Shown in pieces: positions 28,463 to 39,904 of a stretch of DNA of 64,000 nt. Position 1 is the stretch's first letter. The number at the start of each line of letters is the position of its first letter. The position numbers were made by a program, and so were the translations under genes. Below the pieces are notes generated by a model. That model had not been told where the DNA came from. It saw nothing but the letters and a program-made list of their open reading frames with translations, and ran no database searches. This stretch comes from CALABS01 sp050260775 (GTDB taxonomy: Bacteria; Pseudomonadota; Alphaproteobacteria; Rhodospirillales; Magnetospirillaceae): the NCBI GenBank assembly GCA_050260775.1, contig JBLNCP010000023.1, positions 62,001 through 126,000 on the forward strand, in the 5' to 3' direction.

Positions 28463-29218
28463 TCATAGCGCCACGGTCAGAGGGGCGTATTCCTCGTTCT
28501 CGGGGCCGCCCCGCTGGTTGGTCAGGATGCGGGTCCGCCCGATACGGTAGTCGCAGTTCCAGTGGGTATGGCCGTGGATCCACAGCGCCGGCCCGGTGTC
28601 CTCGATCAGCGCATCGAGCTGGGTGACCGAGGCCACGGTCGGTACGTGCTCGGGACGGCGGGCCTTCAGGCTGCGGGCGGACGGAACGTGATGGCTGACC
28701 ACGATGGTGGGGCCGTCGAAGCTTTCGGCCAGCCGGCAGGCGAGGAACGCGACCGAGGCGCGGTTGGAGGCCAGCACCGCCTCGGCGGTCAGCAGGTCTC
28801 CGTCCGGCCCGCGGCCGTTCCTGTAATCGGGCATGCGCTCCTGGGCCAGGCGCATGGTGCCGTCCTGGTCGCCTTCCAGCGTGTAGTCGGTCCACAGGGT
28901 GGCGCCCAGCACCCTCAGGCGCCCGCCGGGCAACTCGAACACGGCTTCATCGTCCTGCAGGAAGCGAAGCCCCGGCACCTCGGCCGCGGCGGCCCGCAGC
29001 GCCGCCAGCGGCGCCGTGCCCTCGGGGTGCTGCCAGTATTCGCGGTTGCCGGCGACATAGACGGCGGGACGGCCGCCGAGGTGTTCCGCGGCCCAGCGCA
29101 CGCCCTCCAGGCCCCAGCCGATGTCGCCCGCCAGCACCACCAGGTCGGCGGCGATCGGCGGGGGCGCATAGGGGCCCTTCTCCACGTGGAGGTCGCTCAT
29201 GATGACGAGGCTGATCAT
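28463..29218 (-). CDS. Calcineurin-like metallophosphoesterase
   Basis: A 251-residue cytoplasmic metallophosphoesterase with all five family blocks intact: MSDLHVE at residue 7, LAGDIGWG near 29, GNREYW near 57, SHHVPS near 177, and HGHTHW near 216. The two-metal centre should therefore be functional. The substrate is not evident; members hydrolyse phosphodiesters, including cyclic nucleotides and nucleic acids. It stands in contrast to the degenerate relative at 52503-53315, which has lost several of the same residues. Confidence 0.87.
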   Translation of the reverse strand: MISLVIMSDLHVEKGPYAPPPIAADLVVLAGDIGWGLEGVRWAAEHLGGRPAVYVAGNREYWQHPEGTAPLAALRAAAAEVPGLRFLQDDEAVFELPGGRLRVLGATLWTDYTLEGDQDGTMRLAQERMPDYRNGRGPDGDLLTAEAVLASNRASVAFLACRLAESFDGPTIVVSHHVPSARSLKARRPEHVPTVASVTQLDALIEDTGPALWIHGHTHWNCDYRIGRTRILTNQRGGPENEEYAPLTVAL

Positions 29219-29245
29219 GGCGCGGCGTATTAGCAGAAACTAATC

Positions 29246-29665
29246 TTACTGTCCATGCCCGGCGAGTTCGCGCTCCAGGATGGCGCGGAAGCGTTCGGGG
29301 ATCGGCACGGCGGCGCCGCTCTCGATGTCGATGAAGCAGGCGACGTAGCGGGCGCGGAAATGGGCGGTGCCGTCGGCGGCCATGCCGTCGATGGCGTAGG
29401 TGACGCTGGAACGGCCGGTGGCGGTGACGGTCACCGTGACCGTCAGCTCCAGGCCGGGGCGCATGGGCTTCAGGTAGTCGCACTCGGTGTGGACCATGGG
29501 CTGGCCGTTGCCGCCGGCCAGCAGCGCGACCCAGTCGCAGCCGAGCACGGTGCGGAAGAAGTTGTCGAGCGCCTCGGTGCAGTAATCGTAGACCCGGGGG
29601 GTGTAGAGGATGCCGGCGGGATCGCAGTCGCCCCAGGCGACCATCCGCTTCTCGCTGTAGGCCAT
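29246..29665 (-). CDS. 4-hydroxybenzoyl-CoA-thioesterase-like hotdog protein
   Basis: A 139-residue single hotdog-fold acyl-CoA thioesterase. The start reads MAYSEKRMVAWGDCDPAGILYTPRVYDY, with the catalytic Asp in DCDPAGI, the signature of the 4HBT/YbgC type. The end LERELAGHGQ is normal for the family. The substrate may be an aromatic or short-chain acyl-CoA. Its ATG overlaps the last base of the gpt stop codon (TGATG), so translation is coupled to the phosphoribosyltransferase upstream. Confidence 0.85.
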   Translation of the reverse strand: MAYSEKRMVAWGDCDPAGILYTPRVYDYCTEALDNFFRTVLGCDWVALLAGGNGQPMVHTECDYLKPMRPGLELTVTVTVTATGRSSVTYAIDGMAADGTAHFRARYVACFIDIESGAAVPIPERFRAILERELAGHGQ

Positions 29666-30132
29666 CACGCGTCCTCCGTCACCGGCGCCGCTTCCCAGGG
29701 GAAGACGATCCACACCTCCTGGTCCATTTCGGCGACGAAGGTGTCGACCAGGGCGCGGCCGGCCGGCTTGGCGTAGAGGGTGGCGAAGTGGGCCTTGGGC
29801 AGCATGGCGCGCACCACGGCGGCGGTGGCCCCCGAATCGACCAGGTCGTCGACCACCAACCAGCCGGCGCCATCGTCCCCCGGTAGGTCCTTGAGCACCG
29901 TCAGCCCGCCCTGGACGCGGCCGTCGTAGCTGGCGATGCACACGGTCTCGACCAGCGGGCAGTCGAGTTCGCGGGCGAGGATGGCGGCGGGCACCAGGCC
30001 ACCGCGCGCCACGGCGACGATGCCCTTGAACGGCCCGACCGGCCTCAGGCGCTCGGCCAGCGCCAGGCAATCGCGATGCATGTCGTCCCACCCGAGCCGC
30101 AGGGTGGCGGCAAGACGGTAATCGTGGCTCAT
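29665..30132 (-). CDS. gpt: Xanthine-guanine phosphoribosyltransferase
   Basis: A 155-residue purine salvage enzyme of the Gpt type, converting guanine, xanthine or hypoxanthine plus PRPP to the nucleotide. The sequence follows E. coli Gpt closely: KGIVAVARGGLVPAAILAREL near residue 36, CIASYDGR near 65, the PRPP loop WLVVDDLVDSGATA near 91, and the end AKPAGRALVDTF followed by VWIVFPWE. Length matches. It is the upstream partner of the thioesterase gene and is divergent from the GGT-like gene. Confidence 0.92.
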   Translation of the reverse strand: MSHDYRLAATLRLGWDDMHRDCLALAERLRPVGPFKGIVAVARGGLVPAAILARELDCPLVETVCIASYDGRVQGGLTVLKDLPGDDGAGWLVVDDLVDSGATAAVVRAMLPKAHFATLYAKPAGRALVDTFVAEMDQEVWIVFPWEAAPVTEDA

Positions 30133-30295
30133 GGGCCGGCGCTCTCCTCACGTCGAACGGCGGCGATTAGATACCACGCCGGCGCTTGGTGCCAGTTCTA
30201 ACGGCCCGGTGCGCGCGGCTTCGGTGCTTCCCCTGGACGCGCGGCCATCTTCCTTGCAAAATCCACCGTCAGCACCGGAACCGGAAAGGGACGAA

Positions 30296-31849
30296 ATGCA
30301 CACGCCGATGGCCCGGCGGGGGATGGTCTCCACCCCGCACCACCTCGCTTCGCAGAGCGCGCTCGCGGTACTGCGCGAGGGCGGCAACGCCATCGAGGCG
30401 GCGGTGGCCGCCGCCGCGACTTTGTCGGTGGTGCTGCCGCAGGTGGGCGGCCTGGGCGGCGACGGGTTCTGGCTGATCGCCGAGCCGGGCAAGCCCCCCG
30501 TCTCCATCGACGGCTCCGGCGCCTCCGGCGGCAAGGTCGATCCCGGCCTGTACCGCGACGAGCGCGTCGATGCCGTGCCGGCCACCGGGCCGCTGGCGGC
30601 GGCGACCGTCGCCGGGCTGGTGTCGAGCTGGAACCTGGCGCTCGACGTGTCGGCGCATTGGGGCGGCGGCATGGCGCTCGACCGCCTGTTCGAGGATGCC
30701 ATCACCTATGCCAAGGGCGGCTTCGCGGTCACCCGCGCCCAGGCGCAGGCCACCGCTGCCCGGCTGGCGGCGCTCAAGAAGGTCCCCGGGTTCGCCGCCC
30801 ACTTCCTGGTCAAGGGCAAGCAGGCTCCCGCGGCCGGCCACGTGCAGACCGCCCCGGCGCTGGCCGGCACGCTGGAACGCCTCGCCGCCGTCGGTCTCGA
30901 CGACTTCTATCGCGGCGACGTCGCCCGCATGCTTGCCGAGGACCTGAAGGCCGCCGGATCGCCGCTGCGGTCCGACGACCTCGCGCGTCACCGCGGCATG
31001 CGCCGCCGCCCGCTGTCGCTGTCGCTGCCGGCCGGCACCGTGTTCAACGCGGCGCCGCCGACCCAGGGACTGGCCGCCCTGATCCTGCTGGGCGTGGCGC
31101 AACGCCTGGAGCTGCCCGAGGCGGACGCGACGCGCTGGGCCCACCTGCTGGCCGAAGCCACCAAGCAGGCGCTCAGGGTGCGCGAGGTCCACGTCACCGA
31201 CCCCCACCGCATGTCGGTCCATGCCACCACCTACCTGTCCGACCCGCTGCTCGACCGCATGGCCACCGAAGTGGACCGCACGCGTGCCGCCGACTGGCTG
31301 TTCCCCGAGCGCAGCGGCGAGGCCGCCTGGATCGGCGTCATCGACGGCCAGGGCCGCGCGGTCAGCTGTGTCCAGGGCCTGCACCAGCCGTTCGGCTCCG
31401 GCGTGGTGCTGCCGGCCACCGGCATCCTGTGGCATGACCGCGCCGCCGAGTTCTCCCTCGACCCCGGCCATCGCAACGCGCTGGAGCCGCGACGCAAGCC
31501 GCTGAGCGCGCTGGCGCCGGCGCTGGCGCGACTCAAGGACGGGCGCACCCTGGTGTGGGGCTCGTCGGGCGGCGACGCCCAGCCGCAGCTGCAGGCCCAG
31601 CTGTTCGCCCGCGCCATCCTCGGCGGGTCCGACCTGCAGGCCGCCGTCTCGGCACCGCGCTTCACGGTGGCGGGGACCCGGCTGGCTGTCGAGGGCGGCC
31701 TGCTGGAAACCGAGGCATTGGCCGCCCTCGGCCACCGCATCGATGCGGTCGAGGCCATCGGCAATGCCGGCGCCCTGCTGCGGCGCACCGACGGCATGAT
31801 CGAGGGCGCGTCCGACCCGCGCGGCGACGGTTCGGTCGCCGGCTGGTAA
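30296..31849 (+). CDS. Gamma-glutamyltransferase-like protein lacking the catalytic Thr
   Basis: A 517-residue member of the GGT (Ntn-hydrolase) family, close to cytoplasmic YwrD-type proteins: no signal peptide is seen. Family landmarks include MVSTPHHLASQSALAVLREGGNAIEAAVAAAA near the start and LPQVGGLGGDGFWLI. The segment corresponding to the start of the small subunit, normally GDTVWxG or TTHxSVVD, here reads GEAAWIGVID, so the Thr nucleophile that makes the autocleavage and acyl-enzyme is Ala343. The rest, FGSGVVLPATGILWHDR, is conserved. Autoprocessing and classical transferase activity are therefore unlikely. The ATG at 30296 has GGAAAGGG upstream. Confidence 0.85.
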   Translation: MHTPMARRGMVSTPHHLASQSALAVLREGGNAIEAAVAAAATLSVVLPQVGGLGGDGFWLIAEPGKPPVSIDGSGASGGKVDPGLYRDERVDAVPATGPLAAATVAGLVSSWNLALDVSAHWGGGMALDRLFEDAITYAKGGFAVTRAQAQATAARLAALKKVPGFAAHFLVKGKQAPAAGHVQTAPALAGTLERLAAVGLDDFYRGDVARMLAEDLKAAGSPLRSDDLARHRGMRRRPLSLSLPAGTVFNAAPPTQGLAALILLGVAQRLELPEADATRWAHLLAEATKQALRVREVHVTDPHRMSVHATTYLSDPLLDRMATEVDRTRAADWLFPERSGEAAWIGVIDGQGRAVSCVQGLHQPFGSGVVLPATGILWHDRAAEFSLDPGHRNALEPRRKPLSALAPALARLKDGRTLVWGSSGGDAQPQLQAQLFARAILGGSDLQAAVSAPRFTVAGTRLAVEGGLLETEALAALGHRIDAVEAIGNAGALLRRTDGMIEGASDPRGDGSVAGW

Positions 31850-31870
31850 CCCCATTCCAAGCGAGGATCC

Positions 31871-32086
31871 ATGACCCAGATCGTGCTGGCGGCCATCACC
31901 CCCGACGACGTCGGCGAGCGGCCCGTGGTCAACACCGGCGTGTCCATGCTCGGCATGGGCGGCGACGACTACGTCTGCGGCCATTGCGGCCGCCTGATGA
32001 TGCACAATTTCGACGCCGGCAAGATGCAGGCCGCCATGGTCTACCAGTGCGGCGGCTGTGGCGGCTTCAACGTCAAGCCGAAGTAG
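31871..32086 (+). CDS. Small zinc-ribbon protein
   Basis: A 71-residue protein not assigned to a named family. It has two Cys pairs, CGHC near residue 36 and CGGC near residue 60, spaced as in a zinc ribbon. The N-terminal half, ITPDDVGERPVVNTGVSMLGMGGDDY, is uncharged and probably strand-rich. It starts 21 bases after the GGT-like gene on the same strand and may be co-transcribed. Its function is unknown; small ribbons of this kind often bind zinc in nucleic-acid or protein contacts. Confidence 0.65.
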   Translation: MTQIVLAAITPDDVGERPVVNTGVSMLGMGGDDYVCGHCGRLMMHNFDAGKMQAAMVYQCGGCGGFNVKPK

Positions 32087-32099
32087 GCGTCCCCTTTCG

Positions 32100-32160
32100 G
32101 TCATCCTGAGCGGCAGCGAAGGATCTGGGGGGCCCACGAGATCCTTCGTCGCTGCGCTCC

Positions 32161-32171
<11 letters not shown>
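32100..32171. repeat. Dispersed intergenic palindrome, copy 2, supplying the cobN stop
   Basis: A near-complete copy running from GTCATCCTGAG to CTCAGGATGAC, with internal GAAGGATCT and GATCCTTCGTCGCTGCGC arms that pair with each other. It lies at the convergent junction of the zinc-ribbon gene and cobN. On the minus strand its end TCATCCTGA provides the last two residues (Ser-Ser) and the stop codon of cobN, indicating that the element has become part of the gene end. Confidence 0.8.
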
Positions 32172-35943
<3,772 letters not shown>

Positions 35944-35946
35944 GCG

Positions 35947-36960
35947 CTAACCCATCACCATCGCCTGGATCGCCTCGCGGTCCAGGCCCTTGCGGCCGAT
36001 CACCACCAGCCGGCTGGCTCGGATTTCGTCCGGCTTCCAGGGGCGGTCGAAATAGCGCTCGATGCGGGTGCCGACCGCCTGCACCACGGCGCGGGCCGGC
36101 TTGCCCGCCACCGCCAGGAAGCCTTTGAGCCTCAGCACGTCATGGGCGGCGATGGCTTCGATCAGCCGCGTTTCCAGCTCCGACGGGTCGGCGATCTCGG
36201 GCAGATGGATGGCGAAGCTCTCGAAATCGTCGTGGTCGTGCTCGTCTTCCAGATCGTGATGGCTGGGGCGCGAATCCAGATCGTCCTCGGCCGCCGCCGA
36301 CAGGCCCAGCAGCACCAGCGGGTCGACGGCGCCCATGCGGGTGGCCAGCACCTTGACGCCGGTGCGCAGGCCCTCGCCGACCACCACCTTCACGCCGGCC
36401 AGCGCATCGGCGTCCACCAGATCGGTCTTGTTGAGCAGGACCATGTCGGCGCAGGCCAGCTGGTCCTCGAACACCTCCTCCAGCGGGTTGTCGTGATCGG
36501 GCTTGGCCATCTCCTCCGGGCTGTCGGCGAAGCGCCCCGAGGCCACGGCGGCGGCATCGACCACCGCCACCACGCCGTCGACGGTGACGCGCGAGCGGAT
36601 CTCCGGCCAATGGAAGGCCTTGACCAGCGGCTTGGGCAGCGCCAGGCCCGAGGTCTCGATGACGATGTGGTCGGGCGGGTCGGCGCGGTCCAGCAGCTTC
36701 TGCATGGTGGGCAGGAACTCGTCGGCCACCGTGCAGCACAGGCAGCCGTTGGCCAGCTCGATGACGTCCTCGTCGCGGCAGCCCTGGATGCCGCACGACG
36801 CCAGTAGGTCGCCGTCGACGCCGATATCGCCGAACTCGTTGACGATCAGCGCGATGCGCCGGCCGTGGGCGTTGGCGAGCAGGTGACGGACCAGCGTGGT
36901 CTTGCCGGCCCCCAGGAAGCCGGTGATGACGGTGGCGGGAACCTTGCGGAAGCGGCTCAT
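35947..36960 (-). CDS. cobW: CobW GTP-dependent metallochaperone
   Basis: CobW is a G3E GTPase and cobalt chaperone acting with the CobNST chelatase. The 337-residue protein has the Walker A loop GFLGAGKTT at residues 14-22, VNEFGDIGVDG, the metal-binding GCLCCT near residue 72, NKTDL near 176, and a His/Asp-rich stretch HHDLEDEHDHDD near residue 235 in the linker to the C-terminal CobW domain. All elements are intact. It overlaps the cobP stop upstream and is followed by cobN after three bases, forming a cobP-cobW-cobN operon. Confidence 0.95.
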   Translation of the reverse strand: MSRFRKVPATVITGFLGAGKTTLVRHLLANAHGRRIALIVNEFGDIGVDGDLLASCGIQGCRDEDVIELANGCLCCTVADEFLPTMQKLLDRADPPDHIVIETSGLALPKPLVKAFHWPEIRSRVTVDGVVAVVDAAAVASGRFADSPEEMAKPDHDNPLEEVFEDQLACADMVLLNKTDLVDADALAGVKVVVGEGLRTGVKVLATRMGAVDPLVLLGLSAAAEDDLDSRPSHHDLEDEHDHDDFESFAIHLPEIADPSELETRLIEAIAAHDVLRLKGFLAVAGKPARAVVQAVGTRIERYFDRPWKPDEIRASRLVVIGRKGLDREAIQAMVMG

Positions 36961-37487
36961 GGACTATCCTTGGAGATCGGGGCCTTGAGGATGAGGGGAA
37001 GGCCGGCGGCGACGAACACCACCCGGCGGCAGGCCTGGGCGACCCGCTGGTTGACGCGGCCCTGATGGTCGCGGAACTCGCGGGCCAGGCGGTTGTCGGG
37101 CACCAGGCCGAGGCCGATTTCGTTGGAGACCAGCACGATCGTCCGCGGGGTGGCGGCCAGCACCTCGCACAGCTCTTCGGTGGCGTGCGCCACGTCGCGG
37201 CCGGCATGCATGAGGTTCGAGATCCACAGCGTCAGGCAATCCACCAGCACCGGCCGGTCGGCGTGCCGGTCCAGCGCCCCGGCGAGATCCAGCGGCTCTT
37301 CGAGGGTGGCCCACTCGTGGCCGCGGCGGTCGCGGTGGGCGCGGATGCGCGCCGCCATCTCGTCGTCCAGGGCCTGCCCGGTGGCAAGATAGAGCGCCGG
37401 CCGGCCGGCCAGCAGGCCTTCGGCATAGGCGCTCTTGCCCGAGCGGGCGCCGCCGAGAACCAGGGTGGTGCGGGGGTCAGCGGACAG
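36957..37487 (-). CDS. cobP: Adenosylcobinamide kinase / phosphate guanylyltransferase, probable CTG start
   Basis: CobP/CobU phosphorylates adenosylcobinamide and transfers GMP to it. The full reading frame from 37487 gives 176 residues: LVLGGARSGKSAYAE (P-loop at residues 9-23), LYLATGQALDDEMAARI, the HRDRRGHEWATLEEP segment with the guanylylated His, VDCLTLWISNLM near residue 103, and VSNEIGLGLVP near 137. The only in-frame ATG (37358) would remove the P-loop. No ATG, GTG or TTG exists between the upstream stop and the P-loop. CTG at 37487, seven bases after a perfect GGAGG, is the likely start unless the sequence has an error. Confidence 0.88.
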   Translation of the reverse strand: MSADPRTTLVLGGARSGKSAYAEGLLAGRPALYLATGQALDDEMAARIRAHRDRRGHEWATLEEPLDLAGALDRHADRPVLVDCLTLWISNLMHAGRDVAHATEELCEVLAATPRTIVLVSNEIGLGLVPDNRLAREFRDHQGRVNQRVAQACRRVVFVAAGLPLILKAPISKDSP

Positions 37488-37488
37488 G

Positions 37489-37517
37489 GGTCGGCCTCCT
37501 CAGGAAAGACGCCGACC
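37489..37517 (-). promoter_or_regulatory. Hairpin containing the cobP Shine-Dalgarno
   Basis: On the cobP strand GGTCGGC (37517-37511) and GCCGACC (37495-37489) form a perfect 7-bp stem around a 15-nt loop. The GGAGG ribosome site lies at the 3' side of the loop and enters the stem by one base. The stem ends one base before the CTG codon. It is not followed by a U-tract, so it is not a terminator of the upstream alcohol dehydrogenase gene. A translational control role is inferred. Confidence 0.5.
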
Positions 37518-37543
37518 TCCTACCACAAAGGAGTGGGCGCGCG

Positions 37544-38704
37544 CTACTTGAGGGCCACGGTCAGGATCTGGCGCACCGTGTCGGGATCGATGTCGCCCCG
37601 CTCGCCCCACGACGGAGCCTTCCGCTTGGTCAGCCGGGCGGGGATTTCCTCCACCACGCTGGTCGGGGCGCCGGCGGCCGTCAGGCTGGTCGCTACGCCG
37701 ACCGATTCGAAGAAGGCCCGCGTCCGCGCGATGGCGAGGTCGATGGTGCCGTCTTCCGATCCGTTGGACACGCCCCACACCCTTTTCGCGTATTGCAGCA
37801 GCTTGGCCCGCTTGGCGTCGCGGCGCACCGCCACCACCCCCGGCCACACCGCGGCCAGGGTGCGGGCATGGTCGATGCCGGTGAGAGCGGTGAGTTCGTG
37901 GCCGATCATGTGGGTGGCCCAGTCCTGCGGCACCCCGACGCCGACCAGGCCGTTCAGGGCCATGGTCGCCGCCCACATCAGGCTGGCGCGGGCCTGGTAG
38001 TCGGGCGGCGTGGCCATGGCCGCCGGGGCCACCTCGATCAGGGTCTGCATCACCGCCTCGGCCATGCGGTCCTGCAGCGGCGCGTCGGCGGGGAAGGTCA
38101 GGTACTGCTCGAGCACGTGGATGAAGGCGTCGACGATGCCGTTGCCGATCTGGCGCTCGGGCAGCGAGAAGGTGGTCTCGGGGTCGAGGATCGAGAACTT
38201 GGGCATCAGCAGCGGCGAGCCGAAGCCGAACTTCTCCTTGGTCTCCTCGCGCGACACCACCGAGAAGCCGTTCATCTCCGAGCCGGTGGCGGGCAGGGTC
38301 AGCACGGCGCCCAGCGGCAGGGCGGTGCGCACCTTGGCGCCGGTGGCGAGCGACCAGGGATCGCCGGCAAAGGGAACGGCCGCGGCGATGAACTTGCAGC
38401 CGTCGACGACGCTGCCGCCGCCCACCGCCAGGATGAAGTTCAGATTCTGCTCGCGCACGATCTCCACCGCCGTCATCAGCGTCTCGTAGCGGGGATTGGG
38501 CTCGATGCCGCCGAACTCGGTGAAGGGGATGCCGGCCTCGGTCAGCGCCGCGACCACCTGATCATGGACGCCGTTGGCCTTGACGCTGCCGCCGCCATAG
38601 GCCAGCAGCACGCGGGAGAACTCGGGGATCTCCCGGCCCAGCGCGGCGATCTGCCCCTTGCCGAAGATCACCTTGACCGGGTTGTGGAAGACGAAATTCT
38701 CCAT
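37544..38704 (-). CDS. yqhD: YqhD-type iron-containing NADPH-dependent alcohol dehydrogenase
   Basis: A 386-residue group III dehydrogenase/aldehyde reductase. The opening MENFVFHNPVKVIFGKGQI, LLAYGGGSVKANGVHDQV, LAVGGGSVVDGCKFIAAA near residue 92 and LTLPATGSEMNG near 138 track E. coli YqhD throughout. The metal ligands are D190 (IVDAFIH region), two His in DAFIHVLEQ and MIGHEL, and one in IDHARTLA. YqhD reduces short-chain aldehydes with NADPH and protects against lipid-peroxidation products. It lies 56 bp upstream of cobP in the same direction but is functionally unrelated. Confidence 0.92.
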   Translation of the reverse strand: MENFVFHNPVKVIFGKGQIAALGREIPEFSRVLLAYGGGSVKANGVHDQVVAALTEAGIPFTEFGGIEPNPRYETLMTAVEIVREQNLNFILAVGGGSVVDGCKFIAAAVPFAGDPWSLATGAKVRTALPLGAVLTLPATGSEMNGFSVVSREETKEKFGFGSPLLMPKFSILDPETTFSLPERQIGNGIVDAFIHVLEQYLTFPADAPLQDRMAEAVMQTLIEVAPAAMATPPDYQARASLMWAATMALNGLVGVGVPQDWATHMIGHELTALTGIDHARTLAAVWPGVVAVRRDAKRAKLLQYAKRVWGVSNGSEDGTIDLAIARTRAFFESVGVATSLTAAGAPTSVVEEIPARLTKRKAPSWGERGDIDPDTVRQILTVALK

Positions 38705-38837
38705 GGGGCGCGCTCCTGCTGACGTTGCGGGTGGGCGATTCCCTCACGGAAGGGGCAAGCCGTCAATACGGTCGCAACCCCTTTGCCGGGTCGCCGGCCT
38801 CCGCTACCATGACGCCACGACCTTGGGGGGACCATCC

Positions 38838-39164
38838 ATGACGCTTCGCAGCAAAGCCGCGCTCTGCCTGTCCATGCTCGCGTTGGCCGCCTGCGCCTCG
38901 GAACCGCCGCCGCCCCCACCCCCGCCCTGCATCATGCCGCCGCCGCCGCCGCCGACCGCCTCCGAACTGATCGACCAGTGCTTCGCGGCGGCGCGCAAGG
39001 GAAGCGTGCCGGCCGCCGCCGACCTCAAGATGTACCGGGTCAACGACGGGCAGGTGTGGGCGTATTTCGACCTCAAGGACGGCCGCACCGTACCGGTCTA
39101 CTGCCGCTGGGACGAAGGCCGCATCTTCGACGTGCGCGTGGCGCCGCCCAAGAGCCTTCAGTAA
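38838..39164 (+). CDS. Small proline-rich lipoprotein
   Basis: A 108-residue predicted lipoprotein. The signal peptide MTLRSKAALCLSMLALAAC ends in a lipobox with the acylated Cys19. It is followed by two proline runs (eight and six Pro) around CIMP, and then a compact domain from TASELIDQCF to the C-terminus with two more Cys. The proline stretch could span periplasmic space. No family is recognised. It overlaps truA by seven bases at the 3' end (convergent). Confidence 0.7.
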   Translation: MTLRSKAALCLSMLALAACASEPPPPPPPPCIMPPPPPPTASELIDQCFAAARKGSVPAAADLKMYRVNDGQVWAYFDLKDGRTVPVYCRWDEGRIFDVRVAPPKSLQ

Positions 39165-39895
39165 CGCACTCCGGTGAGATAGAGCCCTGCCGCCGGCGCG
39201 GTGGGGCCGCCGGCCTTGCGATCGCGGGCCTCCAGCGCGCGGCGGATGTCGTCGGGGCACCACTTGCCCTCGCCCACCAGCTTCAGCGTGCCGACCATGT
39301 TGCGCACCTGGTGGTGCAGGAACGACCGCGCGGCGGTGACCACCGTGATCTCGTCGCCGCGGCGGGTGACGTCGAGCACGTCCAGCGTCTTCATCGGGCT
39401 CTTGGCCTGGCACTCGCTGGCGCGGAAGGTGGTGAAGTCGTGGTGCCCGACCAGGCGGGCGGCCGCCTCCCGCATGGCGTCGGCGTCGAGAGGCACCGGC
39501 ACCCACCAGGCGCGGTCGCGGTCGAGCGCCAGCGGCGCCCGGCGGTTGACGATGCGGTAGAGGTAGGCGCGCCCCGTCGCCGAGAAGCGGGCGTGGAACT
39601 CGTCGGACACCGCCTCCGCGGCGCGCACCGCCACCGGATGGGGCTTCAGGTGGAAGTTCAGCCCGTCGCGGACCCGGTCAGCGGGGAAGTCGCGGGGCAG
39701 GTCGACATGCACCACCTGGCCGGTGGCATGCACCCCCGAATCGGTGCGGCCGGCGGCGACCACCGAAGCCTCGGCCTGGCAGAAGCGCGCGATCGCGGTC
39801 TCCAGCACCTGCTGGACGGAGATGCCGTTCTCCTGCCGCTGCCAGCCCTGGAAGGGCGTGCCGTCGTATTCGATCAGAAGCTTGTAGCGGGGCAT
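39158..39895 (-). CDS. truA: tRNA pseudouridine(38-40) synthase
   Basis: TruA isomerises uridines 38-40 in the anticodon stem-loop. The 245-residue product has the opening RYKLLIEYDGTPFQGWQRQ, the catalytic-Asp segment AAGRTDSGVHATGQV near residue 47, and SFLHHQVRNMVGTLKLVGEGK near residue 192. All are diagnostic and the length is normal. It is the last of a def-fmt-truA set on the minus strand that is conserved in Alphaproteobacteria. Confidence 0.95.
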   Translation of the reverse strand: MPRYKLLIEYDGTPFQGWQRQENGISVQQVLETAIARFCQAEASVVAAGRTDSGVHATGQVVHVDLPRDFPADRVRDGLNFHLKPHPVAVRAAEAVSDEFHARFSATGRAYLYRIVNRRAPLALDRDRAWWVPVPLDADAMREAAARLVGHHDFTTFRASECQAKSPMKTLDVLDVTRRGDEITVVTAARSFLHHQVRNMVGTLKLVGEGKWCPDDIRRALEARDRKAGGPTAPAAGLYLTGVRY

Positions 39896-39904
39896 GGCCG
39901 TCCT

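Noticed and set aside
36957..37358. cobP starting at the in-frame ATG 37358.
   Set aside because: This would remove the P-loop and give a 133-residue protein that lacks the nucleotide site conserved in CobP/CobU.
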